DNA of 31,846 bases from JBCCRH01 sp039208045 (GTDB taxonomy: Bacteria > Bacteroidota > Bacteroidia > Chitinophagales > Saprospiraceae), in NCBI GenBank assembly GCA_039208045.1, contig JBCCRH010000012.1, positions 1-31,846 on the forward strand. The letters are read 5' to 3'. Positions 28,757 through 31,846 of this stretch are shown here, one piece after another; position 1 is the first letter of the stretch; each line of letters begins with the position of its first letter. The position numbers and the translations under genes are program-made. Under the pieces are notes generated by a model. The model was not told the origin of the DNA. It saw only the letters and a list, made by a program, of their open reading frames with translations, and searched no databases.

Positions 28757-30802
28757 ATGATGCAAACAGAATTCCAACAAGCGATCCTACAAGGCATTCC
28801 CAGCGCACTACCTGCTCCACAGCCTATTGACCCACAGATCAGTCATGCTCCCGTACGCAATATCAAACATACGCTCACTGCCGACGACCGGAAGCTTGCA
28901 CTACGCAATGCGCTACGATATTTTGCCCCCGAGCACCACCACATACTAGCTCCTGAGTTTGCAGATGAGCTAGAGCGATTTGGCCGAATTTATATGTATC
29001 GCTTTCGGCCGACTTACACCATGTATGCTCGACCTATTGAAGAATACCCACACCAATCCAAGCAAGCAGCAGCAATCATGTTGATGATTCAAAATAACTT
29101 GGATTATAAAGTAGCCAAGCACCCGCACGAGCTAATTACTTATGGAGGGAATGGCGCTGTCTTTCAAAATTGGGCGCAGTACCTCTTGACCATGAAATAC
29201 CTGGCCCAGATGACGGATCAGCAGACTTTGGTCTTATACTCAGGCCATCCTCTAGGACTATTTCCATCCCATGAAAATGCACCACGGGTAGTCGTCACGA
29301 ATGGAATGATGATACCGAATTACTCCAAAAAAGAAGATTGGAATAAATATAATGCGCTAGGCGTAACGTCTTATGGGCAGATGACAGCAGGATCGTTTAT
29401 GTACATTGGGCCACAAGGTATTGTGCATGGTACAACGATTACATTGCTTAACGCTGGCCGGAAGATGGGCTTAGGAGAAGCGAATCTAGCAGGTAAAGTA
29501 TTTGTGACCTCGGGCTTGGGCGGGATGTCGGGCGCGCAAGCGCTAGCTGCACTTATTACCGGGGCTATTGGGGTGATTGGTGAAATTGATCCCGATGCCG
29601 TGCAGCAGCGACTGGCAGACGGCTATATCAAAGCAGCTGATGTGTATACGGACTTGAATGATTTGATTATTCGAATAGAAAGCTGTCGACGAACGGAGAC
29701 GGCTGCGGCGCTGGTTTATCAGGGGAATATCGTGGATTTGTGGGAGAAGTTGGCAGAGGAGCAGATACAAGTGGAACTGGGCTCTGATCAAACATCCTTG
29801 CACAATATTGATGATATGGGTTACTGCCCGCAAGGGTATACTTTCGAAGAAGGGAAGCGCTTGTTATTGGAGGATAAAGAGAAATTTATGGCGGAGGTGC
29901 GCGCTACGCTGTGTCGGCATGTAGCCGCTATTAATACCTTGGCGGCGCGGGGGATGTATTTTTGGGATTATGGAAATGCCTTTCTGAAGGAAGCAGGCGA
30001 GGCAGGGGCTGACATTTGGAAAGACCAATCCAAAGGATTGTTTCAGTACCCTTCTTATGTGGAGGATATTATGGGCCCTATGTGCTTTGACTACGGCTTT
30101 GGGCCATTTCGGTGGGTATGCACCTCTGGGGAGAAGTCGGATTTGGATACTACAGATGCTATTGCTGCAAGTGTGATCAGAGAAATGCAGCGTGAAGCAA
30201 CAGCTGCTATTCAAACCCAATTGCAAGATAACCTGACGTGGATTGAAGCGGCTGATGCCAATATTCCAATAGTAGGTTCTAAGTCGCGCATCCTGTACGC
30301 GGATGCAGAGGGCCGTATACGCATTGCGCAAGCTTTTAATGAGGCGATTGCAGCGGGAGAGCTGAAAGGAGCTATTGTACTAGGGCGCGATCACCACGAT
30401 GTGTCGGGTACAGACTCTCCCTTTCGGGAAACGTCTAATATTTATGATGGCTCCAAATTCACGGCGGATATGGCGGTGCACAATGTCATTGGCGATGCCT
30501 TCCGTGGGGCGACTTGGGTATCGCTGCACAATGGAGGTGGGGTAGGCTGGGGAGAAGTGATCAACGGTGGGTTTGGGATGCTGATTGATGGAACTCCGGA
30601 GGCGTCTACACGCTTACAATCGATGTTGTTTTGGGATGTGAATAATGGCATTGCTCGGCGGAGCTGGGCACGTAATCCGCACGCTATTGCTACGGCCAAG
30701 CGGGCGATGGAAAGTAATAAAGACTTGAATATTACGATGCCTAATTTAGCGGATGATGCTTTGATTGAGGCTGCTTTGGAGACAATTAATAAAGAGAAAT
30801 GA
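28757..30802 (+). CDS. hutU: Urocanate hydratase
   Basis: The second enzyme of histidine degradation: converts urocanate to imidazolone propionate using tightly bound NAD as electrophile. It has 681 residues, the longer type found in Bacteroidota and some other phyla. Markers include TYGGNGAVFQNWAQYLLTM, the segment LVLYSGHPLGLFPSH, SYGQMTAGSFMYIGPQGIVHGT, the NAD site GKVFVTSGLGGMSGAQ, GPFRWVCTSGEKSDL with the conserved Cys, and HNGGGVGWGEVINGGFGM near the C-terminus. hutH, hutI and hutG are not in the window. The stop codon overlaps the ATG of the SH3 lipoprotein (ATGA), so they are translationally coupled. Confidence 0.96.
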   Translation: MMQTEFQQAILQGIPSALPAPQPIDPQISHAPVRNIKHTLTADDRKLALRNALRYFAPEHHHILAPEFADELERFGRIYMYRFRPTYTMYARPIEEYPHQSKQAAAIMLMIQNNLDYKVAKHPHELITYGGNGAVFQNWAQYLLTMKYLAQMTDQQTLVLYSGHPLGLFPSHENAPRVVVTNGMMIPNYSKKEDWNKYNALGVTSYGQMTAGSFMYIGPQGIVHGTTITLLNAGRKMGLGEANLAGKVFVTSGLGGMSGAQALAALITGAIGVIGEIDPDAVQQRLADGYIKAADVYTDLNDLIIRIESCRRTETAAALVYQGNIVDLWEKLAEEQIQVELGSDQTSLHNIDDMGYCPQGYTFEEGKRLLLEDKEKFMAEVRATLCRHVAAINTLAARGMYFWDYGNAFLKEAGEAGADIWKDQSKGLFQYPSYVEDIMGPMCFDYGFGPFRWVCTSGEKSDLDTTDAIAASVIREMQREATAAIQTQLQDNLTWIEAADANIPIVGSKSRILYADAEGRIRIAQAFNEAIAAGELKGAIVLGRDHHDVSGTDSPFRETSNIYDGSKFTADMAVHNVIGDAFRGATWVSLHNGGGVGWGEVINGGFGMLIDGTPEASTRLQSMLFWDVNNGIARRSWARNPHAIATAKRAMESNKDLNITMPNLADDALIEAALETINKEK

Positions 30803-31602
30803 AATATTTTGCGTTTTTATGTTTAGTTGTGATTTGTTGGGCTTGTACTACGGAAAGTAAGGAGCTGGAGCAGCGTACTGAAATCGTTACAGTTGATAAA
30901 GTGGCTATTGATTCTATTCGGGCAGTGTACGCTGCGCGGATGAGCAAATTGGAGAATCCATTTCCGACTGCGCAAGTTTTGGAAGTGGGTAAGTTGAATC
31001 CGGTGGACGAAGCGCCGTTGGACACGATGTTCTTTTTGCTTCGGGAGGACTTGAAGGATGCTGTGGCGCGGAAAGATATTTTTGAATTGCTGAAGTGGGT
31101 AGATGAAGATATCAAGTGTAGCTTTGGAGCAGAGTCAGGCTTGGAGGGGTTTATTCAGCTTTGGGGCTTGGATACGCCGGCAAAGACGCAGCAATCGCTG
31201 CTGTGGGGAGTGCTGGGGGATTTGTTGGAGCAAGGGGGTGTGTTTAGTGATAATGGCCGCCGCTTTACTATGCCTTACACCTTTGCTACTTTTCCGGATC
31301 AATACGACAGTTTTACGCATGGTGCCATTACTGGCTCGGGAGTACGCATCCGCGAACGGCCTGATTTGAATGCTGGGGTGGTGCAGTCGGTGAGCTATGA
31401 AATAGTGAAAATAGTGGAGCGAACGGCGGAAGAGTTGACGATTGGTGGGGAAACGCACCCTTGGGTGAAAGTGGCTTTGCTTAACGGCAAGGAGGGCTTT
31501 GTCTTTGGAAAGTTTGTGGCTAGTCCACTGGATTATCGGGCTATTTTTGAGCAAAAAGCGGGGGAGGGCTGGCGAATGACGGTTTTAGTAGCAGGGGATT
31601 AA
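30799..31602 (+). CDS. Lipoprotein with SH3-like domain
   Basis: A 267-residue lipoprotein with the signal MKYFAFLCLVVICWAC (lipobox WAC, Cys16). The region 60-165 is helical and Leu-rich. Residues about 172-235 look like a bacterial SH3 (SH3_3) domain: GSGVRIRERPDLNAGVVQSVSYEIVKIVE, then WVKVALLNGKEGFVFGKFVASPLDYR. SH3 domains of this type bind wall peptides or other envelope partners. It overlaps the end of hutU by 4 nt, yet no functional link to histidine breakdown is known; the coupling may be positional only. Not related in sequence to the amidase. Confidence 0.85.
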   Translation: MKYFAFLCLVVICWACTTESKELEQRTEIVTVDKVAIDSIRAVYAARMSKLENPFPTAQVLEVGKLNPVDEAPLDTMFFLLREDLKDAVARKDIFELLKWVDEDIKCSFGAESGLEGFIQLWGLDTPAKTQQSLLWGVLGDLLEQGGVFSDNGRRFTMPYTFATFPDQYDSFTHGAITGSGVRIRERPDLNAGVVQSVSYEIVKIVERTAEELTIGGETHPWVKVALLNGKEGFVFGKFVASPLDYRAIFEQKAGEGWRMTVLVAGD

Positions 31603-31609
31603 GTTGTAT

Positions 31610-31846
31610 TTAAGCGCCAAAATAGCCGATGCCCTTTGCCATGAGGCTAGCTAAAAGGGGTATAATGAACAGAAGTGCTAGCTCTAGGCGCAGCATGAGT
31701 GTGACCATCTTTGGCGTTTCTACCTGTTCGTCTTCTGGGCCTTTACGTTGCTTCATAAAAAATACAGTTGGTGGAATGGAGAAGATGCCAAGCAGGATGG
31801 CAAGTCCTACTTTGGTATGTAAAATCCAATTATTGGTGTAGAATTC
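31610..31846 (-). CDS. Membrane protein, 5'-truncated at the window edge
   Basis: The minus strand is open in one frame from the last base to a TAA at 31610-31612, giving the final 78 residues of a protein that begins outside. The readable part is EFYTNNWILHTKVGLAILLG, then a membrane segment continuing IFSIPPTVFFMKQRKG, an acidic loop GPEDEQVETPKMV, and a second membrane segment RLELALLFIIPLLASLMAKG ending GIGYFGA. Two membrane helices with a short charged loop point to a multi-spanning inner-membrane protein. It converges with the lipoprotein gene, 7 nt apart. A 70-residue plus-strand ORF over the same bases is a shadow. Confidence 0.6.
   Translation of the reverse strand, partial: EFYTNNWILHTKVGLAILLGIFSIPPTVFFMKQRKGPEDEQVETPKMVTLMLRLELALLFIIPLLASLMAKGIGYFGA

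Noticed and set aside
31629..31841. 70-residue plus-strand ORF at the right edge
   Set aside because: Ser/Arg-rich composition without domain; the minus strand gives a convincing membrane protein end.

Overview
The window looks like chromosomal DNA of a Bacteroidota bacterium, most plausibly a Saprospiria (Lewinella-like) organism. The evidence is: two secreted proteins with C-terminal type IX secretion sorting domains, a GSCFA protein, a short RpoD-type sigma factor, a LemA/TPM cluster, near-absent Shine-Dalgarno sequences, and promoters of the TTG-N17-23-TAnnTTTG type. The taxonomic guess below phylum level is inference. The window ends exactly on an EcoRI site and is about 32 kb, so it could be a cloned insert.

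Layout. 1-3.3 kb: possible tail of an outer-membrane protein gene, a small two-helix membrane protein, an acyl-CoA thioesterase, a convergent PD-(D/E)XK-like gene and a serine beta-lactamase-like lipoprotein. 3.3-6.7 kb: a membrane-anchored AraC regulator, a secreted NTF2-like/DJ-1 fusion and a DUF1573 protein with a T9SS tail. 6.9-8.6 kb: cysE-cysM, the two steps from serine to cysteine. 8.9-10.2 kb: a small unknown gene and a second-looking RpoD-like sigma factor, closed by a strong bidirectional terminator. 10.2-13.1 kb (minus strand): aceK (isocitrate dehydrogenase kinase/phosphatase) translationally coupled to a stand-alone phosphotransacetylase-type regulatory P-loop/DRTGG protein. 13.2-19.0 kb: amidohydrolase, DUF481 outer-membrane protein, secreted T9SS hydrolase and GSCFA protein, all with noticeably C-rich codon use. 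19.1-21.7 kb: an unknown protein, paaD and paaG (phenylacetate degradation). 22.1-25.2 kb: meaB, then lemA and two TPM-domain genes. 25.3-31.6 kb: a large signal peptidase I, a cytoplasmic-looking cell-wall amidase with a poly-threonine linker, NUDIX hydrolase, hutU and an SH3 lipoprotein. A 5'-truncated membrane protein gene runs off the right edge on the minus strand.

The most unusual structure is the intergenic repeat complex at 14.4-16.6 kb. Four full copies of a hairpin element, each exactly 133 nt, share fixed short motifs (GATTTGG, three CTTAG boxes, CCAAATC). Their stems have different sequences that stay complementary: nine compensatory pair changes separate copy A from copy B. Each copy is followed by an A/T-rich hairpin tail, and three of the four tails abut an ORF end. 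Two copies bracket the DUF481 gene in inverted orientation, and a 200-bp unit is duplicated, one duplicate carrying a nested 27-nt palindromic insertion. This is a structured, replicating or recombining element with no transposase in view. I do not recognise it as a named family.

Most genes are ordinary metabolism and envelope functions. Apart from the repeats, the points worth a second look are the aceK-DRTGG operon with a perfect 24-bp dyad upstream, the 160-bp palindrome swallowing the araC stop codon, and the signal-less amidase.
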